Assembly: GCA_001247695.2 (NCBI GenBank)
Contig: LGRX02034735.1
Location: 20,645-84,644, forward strand
Length of the DNA: 64,000 nt
Direction: 5' to 3'
DNA from: Cymbomonas tetramitiformis
Taxonomy: Eukaryota; Chlorophyta; Pyramimonadophyceae; Pyramimonadales; Pyramimonadaceae
The notes beneath the pieces were generated by a model. That model searched no databases, was not told the origin of the DNA, and saw only the letters and a program-made list of their open reading frames with translations. Below are positions 1 to 10,299 of the stretch, one piece after another. The translations under genes and the position numbers were made by a program. How positions within the stretch are numbered: position 1 is the first letter of the stretch; each line of letters opens with the position of its first letter.

Positions 1-245
1 TTGAGAAGATTCTGTTCGGTGGTCTCGCGACAAAAGAATATTCTGCGACAGCGACAAAAATGACCAGTGGTGCGACAAAAAGGACCAGGTACCCTATTTG
101 AGTGTGTCTGTGATTTTTGAGTTTACTGACAACAATCTTGGTGAGATTTTCCTCCCCACTTTTTAAAGCTTGTTTATAATAAGCTTTAGTTCCATCGGGG
201 CTATGGTGCTGGGGTCACGGGCTCTCATGGCTTCACCTACTTGAG

Positions 246-1524
246 TCATATTAAGCCAGCCTTTGTCAGAGAATACCGTAGGCCCTCAGCGAGGGTGCTA
301 TTTGCAACCTGCTTTTGTTTTGTTTCTACACCCGAACCCCCACTGACTGCCTTTGTTTTGGCTTTGACTTTTTTAAGCTTCCGGGTTTTCACAGGTTTGT
401 GAAGGGGCTTTTTGCAGTGGTTATTGAGTTTAGTTACCTCTCTTTGTTTCACTGGCCGCTTTGCATGCAGCCTATTTGAGATGTCGGCCGAGCCACTCGT
501 GTAAGCCATCCGGTTGCAGAAATATTTCCTTAGGAGCCTGCCAGATTTGTGCCTCTTGTGTGCCCATTTTAGGATCATTCTTGGACCTGGGCAGTGTCGA
601 CAACGGATCCGGATTCGTTGCTCCGGATCCAGACACAAATCAGAATCCGACCTATCGAATCCTCAATTTAAGCGGCTTCGAAAGATACAGATACGGGCAG
701 ATCCTGAAATTCTACTGGATTCGAAGCATCGAATCCTGATCCGTAAAAAATCCGCCAATTCCGACGATTTTGCGAATCCAAACCTACCAAGTAAAAATTT
801 GAACCCACATCCTTTAGGGTGTTTGCCAATATGGCCCTGCTTTCCCAGATGTGCTAAGAGGATAATTCCGTGACATTTGTCCACATTTTGATTAGTTTAT
901 ATCCCTTGACAATCGAAATTCATATCACAATTGATAATTTGACATTTGACTTTCGATCGGCAGCATGGAATATAACGGATCCACGGAGACTAATCCAGAC
1001 ATTCGGTTTCTGGATTTTCGAGTACGGATACAGTGACAATCCTGAAATTTCGTGTATCCGTTCGAACGAAGCCTGATTTTCGTTGGCTCCGACAGGTACA
1101 GATACGAACGGATTCAAACAAATTGCTGGATCCGAAGCGTCAAAGCCTGAAAGATTTCCGGATCCGTCCTACGAATTCGGATTGGACCCGGATCCGTTGT
1201 CGACACTGGACCTGGGACATTATTCTTAGGTTTATTTTCTTTGGACCGCTTAGCTAAAAACGACATCACATGTAGCATTAGGACAGGCGTGCCATAATCT
1301 GTACACATCAGGGGGCTGGCACTTCGTTTATTCCACAGAGAGATAAAGGACATGAGGTGGTACGTCATTATAAGTGGGCCTTCAGTGTTATTTCTTCGGT
1401 ATTTGTTGTATATCAGGCGACCTCGAAAGTCCATCGACGGGCCTGTATCATGCATTACACTTTCAGTTCCAGACTGCTTTTTCATCTCAGCTGGACAGAC
1501 CATGTTAAGTTTTCTGCAAGCCAT
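246..1524 (-). pseudogene. Unidentified ORF split by a hAT-type MITE
   Basis: The two open stretches 1217-1524 and 246-583 read in one frame once the 617-bp element at 592-1208 and one 8-bp target duplication are removed (625 bp in all; the frames then agree). The joined product would be about 215 residues with a basic, Lys-rich C-terminal third. I do not recognise the family; a decayed transposase or retroelement ORF is possible. The upstream end runs into the 21-bp tandem repeat, so a true start is not visible. What is seen is frame continuity across the insertion; that it was once a gene is inference. Confidence 0.4.
592..1208. mobile_element. Non-autonomous hAT-type MITE, 617 bp
   Basis: Both ends carry the inverted terminus CAGTGTCGACAACGGATCC. 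The element is flanked by a perfect 8-bp direct repeat GACCTGGG at 584-591 and 1209-1216. TIRs beginning CAGTG with 8-bp duplications are typical of hAT transposons. The interior is rich in short GGATCCG-like subterminal motifs and has no transposase ORF, so it would need a transposase from elsewhere. Confidence 0.85.
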
Positions 1525-2150
1525 ATTAGTTTAACTGTGAACCGCATTATTTTCCCTGCGGGCTGTATTAAGTTATCTACATGCAGTATAAAGTTAGCAG
1601 TGAACCGAATTAAGTTGGTTGCAAGTCGTATTAAGTTATCCGCGGACCGTATTAAGTTATTAGTGAACCGCGTTAAGTTATCTGCACACCGTGATAAGTT
1701 TACTGCTGACCGTATTAAGAAGACCGCGTACCACTTTAAGTTATCTAAGTGTTGTGTAAAGTTATCTGCAGGCCACGTTAAGTTATCTGCAGACCGTGGC
1801 GAGTCTACTGTAGGCCGTGTTAAGTTATCTGCGTGCAGTTTTAGGTTGTCTGCGGTCCGAGCAGACTGTCGTATCAAGATTACAAACTTGTGAGTTAAGT
1901 TTACAAGAATGTGTAGTTAGTTATCAGTCTGGCATATGTTATCAGACTGCTGTGTTAAGTTAGCACACATGTGTGTTAAATTGACATATTGTTGTCTTAA
2001 GTTAACAGACTTCCGCGTTCGGTTTGAAGACTGTTTTCTTAAGTTATCAGAGGTGTATATTATGCTGACAGACTGTTTTGTCACACCAACAAACCGGCAT
2101 TTATTGTTGTCATTATTAAAACTAGTTAAGTTGACAGACTGCTTAGTGAC
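1504..2150. repeat. 21-bp tandem repeat array (heptad-coding)
   Basis: A degenerate unit of 21 bp containing TTAAGTTATCTGC repeats in phase from about 1504 to 1880 and continues, more diverged, to about 2150. Because 21 is a multiple of three, both strands stay open for long stretches and encode seven-residue repeats (plus 1357-1893, minus 1482-1877). I regard it as a minisatellite; coding potential cannot be excluded. Confidence 0.8.
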
Positions 2151-2536
2151 TTCTATATATCTGTTTGAGAAGTTTACCATGCAGTTTACTTTCCGGGTGT
2201 TTAGACAACTAGACAGGTCATTGTTTTGTGCATGTTTTGTCTTAGTGGGTGAAAGCATAAGTTTCAAGCCGGCAAAGGGAGAAAGGGAGTTTGAGATTTT
2301 ATTTTCCGTGAGACAGGAACTAAACTGCCCAGGTGTTTAACTACTGTATATCTGTGACTTTATTGTTAAGCGGTTTAGTCCTATGCTCTGGATTGAGTTG
2401 AGCTTTGAAGTAATTATTCACAGTCAGGATGAGAAAGTTAGAGGATTAAGCAAAGTTAGAGAATTAAGCAAAGTAAAAAGAATATTGTCAGTCCTGGCTT
2501 GTGGAAGTCGATTGTAAAGGAAGTCAGCATAAATTT

Positions 2537-2660
2537 GAACTGAGAGGTCAGCACTAGTAAGAACTGAAAGGTCAGTACTAAGGTGTACTGTAGGGTCAGC
2601 ACTAAGCATGAACTGAGAGGTCAGCACACAAATGTACTGTGAGGTCAGCACTAAAATGCT
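2537..2660. repeat. ~24-bp tandem repeat, about five copies
   Basis: Units centred on GAGGTCAGCACTA recur every 23-25 bp. An 18-bp duplication with the core AGTTAGAG lies just upstream at about 2437-2475. No gene function is visible. Confidence 0.7.
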
Positions 2661-3270
2661 TGTGGTAAATTCTGTTTCTATTCAGGCTGTTAGACGGCAG
2701 GTAAGTGCTGCAATGAGAGATCACAGGTTTCGAGCAGCGGTGATTACGGATCAAACTGCATATCCTGTAAGAGGCCAAATTTGTTCTGCAGTGCAGCACC
2801 TTCTGACCTGGCAACTTGTGCAAGCTCCTCCCTCCTGTCTCCTGAGGGCTTCTTGTGTTCACCAGGGCTCGGGGATGGCTTGATGTGGTCCAGGGGCCTC
2901 TTTTCCCTGCTGGATGTTTACAGTTGTTAGTGCACAGAGATTGTCTGTTAAAGTAAAGATGTAAAATGGCACAGAAAAGAGATGAAGAGAGGGAATTCTC
3001 ACGGCTTTTTTTACCTTTCACGCAGGCTGAGCAGGTGCAATTTGGAGGGTGCCTCCCGTGGCGGTATGCGTTGCGTCTGCGCGGGATGAAGGTTCTGGCT
3101 GAGGTACTCTGTCCACTGCCTTCTTTCTCAAAGCCTGGTGGTCTGCTGGTGTCAGCAGGAATGCGGTGTTCCGCTTGCACTTTGAGCCGCAGAAGGGTCT
3201 TGAGGACCGTAGATCTTTGCCGGGCAGTTCCGGCTACTGTGTCCGTTTGCAGCTTTACCAATGCAGTCAC
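2602..3270 (-). CDS. Unidentified ORF with a Cys pair, possible exon
   Basis: This minus-strand open frame overlaps the 3152-3402 ORF in another frame. Its middle is basic and carries a short Cys-x-Cys-x2-Cys cluster followed by Lys residues. The first 70 or so residues look more coding-like than the rest, and the C-terminal part runs through the 24-bp tandem repeat. It could be a downstream exon of the interrupted gene at 3152-5466 or chance. I do not recognise a family. Confidence 0.2.
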   Translation of the reverse strand: MTALVKLQTDTVAGTARQRSTVLKTLLRLKVQAEHRIPADTSRPPGFEKEGSGQSTSARTFIPRRRNAYRHGRHPPNCTCSACVKGKKSRENSLSSSLFCAILHLYFNRQSLCTNNCKHPAGKRGPWTTSSHPRALVNTRSPQETGGRSLHKLPGQKVLHCRTNLASYRICSLIRNHRCSKPVISHCSTYLPSNSLNRNRIYHKHFSADLTVHLCADLSVHA

Positions 3271-5466
3271 GGCAAATTAGTGCAGAGCACTTCTGGATGA
3301 AAGCTGTGCCTAACCCAGACCAGTGGTACTCAAGCGGCAGTGCATACATAGCGTGGGCTTTATTTGTTTTGTCGATCTTCACAGGCTCGGGATGACGTCT
3401 TATGTCCACTACCCGGCCTTAGGTACATCCGATGTACCTAACACCCCTTGGGCATTTTCATGCCTCAAACCATCGAAATCATCATCGGTGAGTTTGTGGC
3501 CGATATATGTTAGTAATCTAAAGACGTCCCTTGAGGGTATAAACTATATGGTATATGGCATTTGTCACCTTACGGTGTATATGTGGTAGGCCGCGCGTGG
3601 GCAATTTTCAGATTTTTGCCATTTTTGAAAACTCGAAATTTTAGGTACATCCCTTAGGTACATCAACTTTAACCCCTAAACGGCGAACTGTTCCGATATC
3701 GGGACAGACACTCAAACTTGATTTCCTCAGCAACATGTATCGTACTTGGTGAGATTGTTACTTGAGGTCTAGGGTCAGAATTGGGGCTTCAACTGTCAAA
3801 ACAACACGCGAGTCCATTAAAAGTTTCGTTGAAATGCACGTCGTTGATACTCAGTGTCATCCAATTTGAACGCCATCATGCAACCCGCCTTGAACGGACC
3901 TTTCCGACACTATTTTCAAAAATGCATTCAGGCAAGAATTTACGTAGTTATCGCGGGAAACGTGCAATTTTCAAATACCAAAAATTCCGTCCGCCGTTTA
4001 AAGCACCTACAGGGTAGGTAAACGAAGACTTTCGATGTAGGAAACTGTATGATGTTGTAGATATCCCTATGAACCAACTACTATCACTTGGGTTGCCACT
4101 TAAAGCTAATATAACGAATTTGTTTGATCACCAGTCGGATACAAAAATATACTGACTGTTGTACTCATACTCATGCACTGACTGTTGTATGTTGTAGTGA
4201 TATCTTTGTATCACTCCGTTGAAGTATTCAGCAACGCCAGACTTCACCCTTTCAGACTCGTGTTTCCATTTCGAGTTGAAAGCAACAGCGTGAACTTTTA
4301 CCTCACAGCCTTCGAGGAGCCTACCGTGCGCCTCCCTGCGACACGTCGCCTTCGCCATATATAGAGCTCCAGAACTCACTCGAGGCCTATCTGTTTATCG
4401 ATTACAAAACCCCGTGCTGCGTCAGTTCGCTTTAATTAAACAGCAAGCTATAATTACGGGGGATATGGTATTTTTTAAAATACCTGCGGGTGTTTAATTG
4501 CAGATGGTTGGGCCCATGGTTGGGCCTAGTTTCTGAAAACCTTGCGCGAGGGTGTCGGCGGTCAAAAAACAGAACGGTTTGAAATGTTTTCTTTTTTCAA
4601 AACTCGCTTTTGAGTGATTTTGAATGCATAACCCGATAGATATCAGTCATGTGGGTGGCATGTGTGACATATTGAAATGTTCCCTATGGAGTCTTCTCGC
4701 CGTAGATTAGGTTCAAGCCGACATAACGATCGTTAATGGCATCGAAACCGCTGCTTTAGCTTAGGTACATCCCTATGTACCTAAGCCTCTTAGGTACATC
4801 CCCATGTACAACCGGGTAGTGGACACCTAGCCCGCTCTTCAGGAGTGCAAAGATCTGCCTGACTAGTCTCACGCGCTTACCGCCTTTGCCCGTTTTGCTG
4901 CTGACAGAAAACGTTTGCTGAAAGGTAATTTCCTTGATGAATCGAGTGAAGGGTGACGCTCGCACGTGTGAGATTATCTGCGGAAGGGCTGGCTGCTTTC
5001 CAGCCCTGAAGGCTCTGAATCCGAGAGTGATTGCCGTGAGCTTGCTGCTTTTGGGAGTCACAACATAGTTCCTGTCGTCAATTACAATCACGGCGTGTTC
5101 CACTAACGCTCTGGCTTCCGAGATCGAAGACACTCTTAAGTGCATAAAAGGAGTCGTACTGTTTTCGTATGTTTTACCTTCCACGCTGAAGACTGCGACA
5201 CTGAGATGCTGCCTCAAGAGAATCCCTTTCAGTAGTTTCTCAGTTTCAGTGGTTTCACGCTCAGTAAAAGGTCCCAGGAGTGTGCCCCCTAGGCGTTTGA
5301 CTTTCACAGATGCCAGAAAGTCGTCGTTTTTAAGACCACCGTCCTCGTTGGCTGTGTCGTAGTCGTCGTTGTCCTGAAGATCCCTGTTCAGCTCTTCAAA
5401 TTCCTCCGCTTCCTCAAGAGCTGAGAGGTCAAACTCGTCACCCTCTTCATAATTCTGCGCATCCAC
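3152..5466 (-). pseudogene. Zinc-knuckle protein gene interrupted by a TIR element
   Basis: Two minus-strand pieces, 4826-5466 and 3152-3402, are continuous in frame if the element at 3403-4825 and one 4-bp target duplication are removed. The product would be about 295 residues: an acidic N-terminal 70 residues rich in Glu/Asp, a middle basic domain, and near the C terminus a knuckle-like C-x2-C-x7-H-x4-C (CRDC...GHSSRNC). The first codon of the open frame (5466) is GTG, so the true start or a splice acceptor (CATAG just upstream) is unresolved. A nucleic-acid-binding, Gag-like or host protein is possible; no family is recognised. Confidence 0.45.
3403..4825. mobile_element. TIR element with TGTCCACTACCCGG ends, copy 1
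   Basis: Termini TGTCCACTACCCGG (3403-3416) and its inverse (4812-4825) flank 1,423 bp. Just inside both ends are short palindromic motifs of the form GGTACATNNNATGTACC, repeated several times. Flanking tetranucleotides CTTA and CCTA suggest a 4-bp target duplication with one mismatch; removing it restores the host frame. There is no convincing transposase. A second copy of the family is at 7517-8605. Confidence 0.75.
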
Positions 5467-5812
5467 CTATGGGTTCCTTTTTGTGCAAAACAATTCCCCC
5501 TCCAATCCTATCCACTGTTAGTTGGGGCTTGAGAGAAAAGGTAATGTGCTTCATTTCAGCCGCGATTGTGCTTCTAATGCAGGCTATATCGCTGCGTCGT
5601 GGACTTAAAGTGTGAGTGTAATTTACAGGAATCCTTAATTGTATGGTTATCACGTCAACAAAGCGTGTGCTACTAAGGCAAGCTATGTCGTTTTTCTGTG
5701 GGTTTGAAATGCGAATGAAGTGTACAGAGAAGCTTAAGATTGTGATTACCTCGTCTGCAGTGCGAACTTCCTCAGGTGGATGTTCACGTTCAGGGTCCCC
5801 CTTTTCGTACAA
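5447..5812 (-). CDS. Unidentified exon with an internal ~32-residue duplication
   Basis: The minus-strand frame encodes two diverged copies of a roughly 32-residue unit, each with a core resembling S-P-x3-D-I-A-C-x2-S-T. The DNA around 5793-5826 and 5470-5507 is correspondingly duplicated (both contain CAATTCCCCC). It lies between the gag-like ORF and the acidic ORF on the same strand, so it may be part of the same decayed gene or an intron. No family is recognised. Confidence 0.25.
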   Translation of the reverse strand: MYEKGDPEREHPPEEVRTADEVITILSFSVHFIRISNPQKNDIACLSSTRFVDVITIQLRIPVNYTHTLSPRRSDIACIRSTIAAEMKHITFSLKPQLTVDRIGGGIVLHKKEPIGGCAEL

Positions 5813-5824
5813 ACCAATTCCCCC

Positions 5825-8686
5825 TCACGGAGCCGGTGGGGCCCAGGGAATCTCGTCTCCGTGGTTAGAATAACCGTCGGAGTCGTTGTCATCGTCGATC
5901 ACGGAAAGCTCAATCGGGTGGACTGAGCCGTGAGAAGGCTCAATCGAACACAAATTAAGGGAGGTGTCCTCGCACGCCGGTAAGACCTGGTCCATAAAAG
6001 TGACCCAGAATGGCTCCTCGAAAGGAGACCCGTGTGCAGCTGGGTCCGATGGCAAAACAGGGTAGAGCCTAGTGTCGATCTCGTGATTGGCAGGTGGTGG
6101 CACATCGCACACCACCTGCGGCACAGACAAAGTGCCAAGGTGTAATGAGGGCTGCACACCGGACGTGGCAGCACCACCGACCTGCGCAGCCGCAGCCGCA
6201 GACCGCAGACTGTCCAACACACCTCGTGCGTCGGCTAGGACATCCCCCATGCCGGTGTCCGAGGCACCACGGCTCAAGCCCGCGTAGTGTGCACGCAATC
6301 CGACATCGTGCCCTATCGGGTAGGTGAAGGGCTCTGGGTCGTCACGCACCAGTGGCTGGTCGTGCTGGTGGCACAGGTGAGCAAATCCCTTGTCGTTCTC
6401 GTCGTCGAAAGCCGTCTGGAAAGCCGAAACCACCTCGTCCAAGTCCATGGCGGCATTACGAAGCTCCACATCACCCGAACCACACACCTCCGGGCAACGC
6501 CGGCTGTGTCATGAAAGTGTCCAGGGCACAGGGGGCACTCCTGAACGAAGGCCGAAGATGCAGAGTGGAAGGAAATGCACCGCGCCGCTCGCGTAGGACG
6601 CGATTGCGACCAATTTCCACCTCTGGCGAGCGGGGAGGCCGCAAAGCGGTGCTTCCATCCCACTCGACGGTCACGCCCATGAAACTTCCCGTCGGGCCGA
6701 CGGTTCCGCTCGTCACGCCATTTCGACGGCGGAAACTTGACACCACCGCCCCCATGCCGACGGGGAAAATCATCCCGTGGCGGCGGTGTGTCTCGCGCAT
6801 GATCGCGCTCGTCATGACGAAGGGAGGCAAGAAGGGTAGAGGCCTCACCAACGATACGAGCAAACTCCTCGAGGAAGTCCGAGATGTCACGCGGCTCCCC
6901 ACCTGCGTAAGCCAACCCGAGAGACGTGTGCGTCGGGGTAGGCGCGTTCGCTTTGGGGCGGTTGGGAGGGCCATTATTAGGGTTTGCACACCACCAAACC
7001 TCGAGAACGTGCGTGTAGATCTCCTCGATGCCCACTTTCGCCAACTCAGTGTCCAGGCGAAGCGGGGCAATCACCTCCTTGTAGAACTTGGCATCCAGTG
7101 CCGCCAGAAGTTGTCTCTTGGCGGCCTCGTCGTCCAGAGAGCCGGCTCCGCTAGCCGCAATCGTCTTTAGACATTCATCAAATTGGGCCACTAAGGGCTC
7201 TGGATCGTCAGAGGATCCAAAAGAAATGCCTAAAAGCTCCTCGTGATGGCGGAGCGGCCGATGCCCAGGCGGCAGTAGCCGCTTGGTAACCTCTAGGAGT
7301 GCGCGCTTACCGTCGCGCGGAGAAATTCGAGCCGAAGCGTCAACCCACCTTCGAGCCGGAGAGTGGGGTGTCGTCAAGGAAACCAACGCACGAAGTAAAA
7401 TTTCGTTGAAGATCGGGTGAACCTCCTTGGTGACGTCCACGAGGTCAAAGATGTCCTCGTTGGCGGTGCCCTTGTTGACAAACGAAGCCTCCAATGCAGT
7501 CACCAAAGAGTCCCAATGTCCACTACCCGGTGGTACATGGGGATGTACCCAAGAGGGTCTGGGTACATAGGGATGTACCCAAGCTAAATCGACGGTATGG
7601 GGGCATAAATTTAACGGTTTGTCGTTACGAATCATCAATATAGCTAGCCAACATCATCATGAACACGGGAATATGCCGTCACAAGCATCCTGGTAGGATA
7701 TATATCATGTCAGGTGCATTCAAACCCATGCAAATCGCAACTTGGCTCCCAAAAACATTTTTCTAATTGTTTTTTTTACCACGGTTTATTGCGACTCGCC
7801 TTTTTCACAGTCTCGCATATCTTAGGGGGGGGATTCTTCACAAAGTGGAATACTTTTTAAGGTTTGTTACACCACAATATCTTATAACAATAATTTATTC
7901 TCGTCATGTTCGGCGTACCCTAGATCCCGAAGGTTAACTGCTTACTTGCCGCACGGCACGAGGTACCTTATCGGGTATGGGGACGAGTCGACGCGAGCGG
8001 TTGAAGGTGACCTGTGATATTGATTATTATGACAAAAAATATTTGTCAGCTCATTCTTTGGCAATCGTATTTGCGATAACATGCATTGCACATGTAAATA
8101 TGCCTTCGTTCAATAGATCGATGGGTGGGAGTCATCACACATGTCCGCGAGCATTTTTTTAGGCGAAATCTAAAATCTGACATTGTTTTATGATGAGAAG
8201 TCTTGATGATGAAGTATGATAACTTGTGAGGTATGGGACCGACCCATGATAAAATAAGTGCTTTGAAGGGTCTATGTTAATGCCCTAATGAAACATCGAC
8301 AAAATATGCAATTTTCATGTGCATAACCATGCATACAAATCGATGTACCCAAGCGATGTACCCAAGAATTTAGAACTTGAGAATTTCGTCTTTCCTGGAA
8401 AATCACCTAGGCAACCGCCCCCAAAAACCCATGTCTATGACATGAATACCGCCAAACATATATATGGTTCATACCCAAGATTGGTGTGTTATTGACAACC
8501 TATATCGGCCATATGGACACTTGAAATGTTTCGAGCTCGCCATGGCGTGCGGAACAAAGAGTGGCTTGGGTACATCGTGATGTACCCAAGACCGGGTAGT
8601 GGCCACCAAAGGAGTTGACGATGCGGTTCACTTCCGGAAAATGAAGACGCCTTGGTACCTAAGGTGTTCTTCGTAACACGTTTCAC
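5825..8686 (-). pseudogene. Gag-like retroelement ORF, interrupted and frameshifted
   Basis: The main piece (about 6487-7516) encodes a helical capsid-like region with spacing reminiscent of UBN2-type Gag. A basic Arg/Gly-rich segment and a CCHC-like cluster (C-x2-C-x4-H-x8-C) follow. The N-terminal piece (8606-8686) joins in frame across the TIR element at 7517-8605 when one TTGG duplication is removed. Near 6490 the reading frame changes and continues as an acidic 220-residue ORF to 5825. No RT or integrase follows, so this is a remnant of a retroelement or a domesticated Gag. The family assignment rests on overall resemblance only. Confidence 0.5.
7517..8605. mobile_element. TIR element with TGTCCACTACCCGG ends, copy 2
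   Basis: Ends are TGTCCACTACCCGG at 7517 and its inverse with one change at 8592-8605. The element is flanked by CCAA on both sides (7513-7516 and 8606-8609). The same palindromic GGGTACAT...ATGTACCC motifs lie just inside the ends. It has no transposase ORF and is 1,089 bp, shorter than copy 1. It interrupts a gag-like frame that rejoins exactly on its removal. Confidence 0.8.
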
Positions 8687-9234
8687 AACGTCAATGTCCC
8701 AAGACGCGACTGTAAAACGGCGTTGCCACGTGTCTTGTCAGCAGCAGCAAGGGCAACTTGCGCCCAGGGAAGATATCTTACCCCGATTGGCCGGCCCCGG
8801 GCCGAACTGAGTCGCCAAAATGAGGCCCGGGCCGAAGAGGGGCCGAAAGAGAAATTTCTTTGGGGCCGAACCAATTTGGCGCAAACTTCTAGAATTTTGA
8901 TGAAAATTTTGCGATTTTACATTTTCCCCATACTTAAGATTAAAATTTTCGGGCATTTTGTAATTTGGACCGGGCGGACCGAAGGCGGGCCGACAGAAAA
9001 TTTGATTTGGGGCCGTACCAGCTCAACGGAAGATATCTTCCCTGCTTGCGCTGACTGCGGAGTGCTCCTATAGAGAGCACCCACGTTTCTAGCAAAAATA
9101 GAATCTAGGCGCATCCTAGCGCCCACGCCCGGGGTTCCAACTGAAGATGAAGTCATCAGAACAAATTCCTGTAGGAGGGGCGTTGGGGAAAAGGCGAGGT
9201 GCAAATTGTGGGGTGGCGAGCGCCGGCAATGCAT
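8683..9234 (-). pseudogene. ORF interrupted by a 280-bp MITE
   Basis: Minus-strand frames on either side of the MITE (9045-9234 and 8683-8764) are in the same phase, because the element plus one target duplication is 288 bp, a multiple of three. The frame ends in a stop at 8683, just before the gag-like ORF begins in another frame. The short product is unrecognised; it may be the 5' part of the same decayed retroelement. Confidence 0.3.
8765..9044. mobile_element. hAT-like MITE (CAGGGAAGATATCTT), copy 1, 280 bp
   Basis: TIRs CAGGGAAGATATCTT and AAGATATCTTCCCTG bound a 280-bp element. Its flanks CTTGCGCC (8757-8764) and CTTGCGCT (9045-9052) form an 8-bp target duplication with one mismatch. 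A close relative with a 13-bp internal insertion sits inside the retroelement pol gene at 35532-35824. Confidence 0.88.
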
Positions 9235-9684
9235 TTACGGAGTGGGAGGTCGAAAGGGGTCGAACGAAACCAACGAAGTCGAAGATGCGGCGGCCAAGGA
9301 GATGCCGACAAGGGTGATCAAGCCCAGTCAAAAACAAATTCCAACGCAGACACTCGTAGGATAAGCCGAAAGTTCCAATCCAAAATCTCACCGTAATATC
9401 GCGCAAGCCGCACGCTCTAGATTTTCCAATTCAACACCTCGCGAGGCCCCAACGCCCCGCCAAGCGGAAAAACTTAGCCAATCATGGCAAAGTCAGCAGT
9501 GATAAAAGCGGGGTGATACCCCATAACCTGTGAGATATATTGTACCGCAATATATCGGGTGGTCACTGAATAATTATCATACAAGTGTCAACTGATTATA
9601 AAGATAAACGAATATATAATGCATCTGTGACCTAGGTATCTGTCACCAAGTACTGTACGAGTACTGGTACAGTCGAACGGAGTC

Positions 9685-10149
9685 ATGCAAGTTATGACCT
9701 ACGGTGCACTGAATCCAGCAGAAACTGAAGCCCGGCGCACCAGAACAAGAGTCGCGGAGGCCCGCGATGACGTGAGTGTGAAGGTTGCACGAGGAAACAC
9801 TTTTGCAAGGCTGTCGGGGGGAGATCCTAATCACCCCTACTATTTGGTGAAGGCGTTGAGCGAGGTGAAGCAGGTGATCAACGCGGATGGGATGCGAGAC
9901 GACTACTACTCGCCTGGTGGGGAGGGCGTAAATGCTACACCGGGGGAATTTGTCGTTGAAGGCCGATTCTATGAGTGGGCGGATGAGGGAAGCTGCGAGG
10001 AGTACTACATAGACACATCCAAGAAATGCCTGACATATTCGCATCATGTCGTGTGTGTGGAAGTGACAATGACCAGACGCAAATACCGCGGTAAGGAGTT
10101 TTATAGGCTGTCCGATGCTGAGCACCAGCGCATCCTAGGGTTGTTGTGA
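9685..10149 (+). CDS. Intact 154-residue ORF of unknown function
   Basis: An ATG-to-TGA frame on plus with no obvious neighbour in the same orientation. It starts with a charged helix (residues 10-45), then a compact segment with aromatic residues (PYYLVKAL near 52-59, EGRFYEWAD near 93-101) and a basic C-terminal part. The layout suggests a small globular domain of the BAH or chromo-associated sort seen in algal transposon proteins, but I cannot name it. A palindrome ATATATTG-taccg-CAATATAT lies about 140 bp upstream. Codon use is less AT-rich than the flanks, which supports real coding. The alternative is an exon of a larger transposon gene. Confidence 0.45.
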   Translation: MQVMTYGALNPAETEARRTRTRVAEARDDVSVKVARGNTFARLSGGDPNHPYYLVKALSEVKQVINADGMRDDYYSPGGEGVNATPGEFVVEGRFYEWADEGSCEEYYIDTSKKCLTYSHHVVCVEVTMTRRKYRGKEFYRLSDAEHQRILGLL

Positions 10150-10299
10150 AGAAGTATAACTATCACAGCAGGATAGATCACTAGAATCTTAGAACCCAAA
10201 GAACGCCATGCTGAATAGCATTTAGTCTCGGCGTGTTGTGCATAACGCCCAACAAGGCCCACGCAAAATATGCCAAAATAACAAGGATTTCGTAATCGA

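Noticed and set aside
1357..1893. 178-codon ORF as a confident gene
   Set aside because: It lies almost entirely in the 21-bp array, and an equally open frame exists on the other strand.
3403..4825. CACTA (EnSpm) identity from the string CACTACCCGG in the TIR
   Set aside because: The 3 bp outside CACTA do not form a direct repeat in either copy; the better fit is TGTCC ends with 4-bp duplications.
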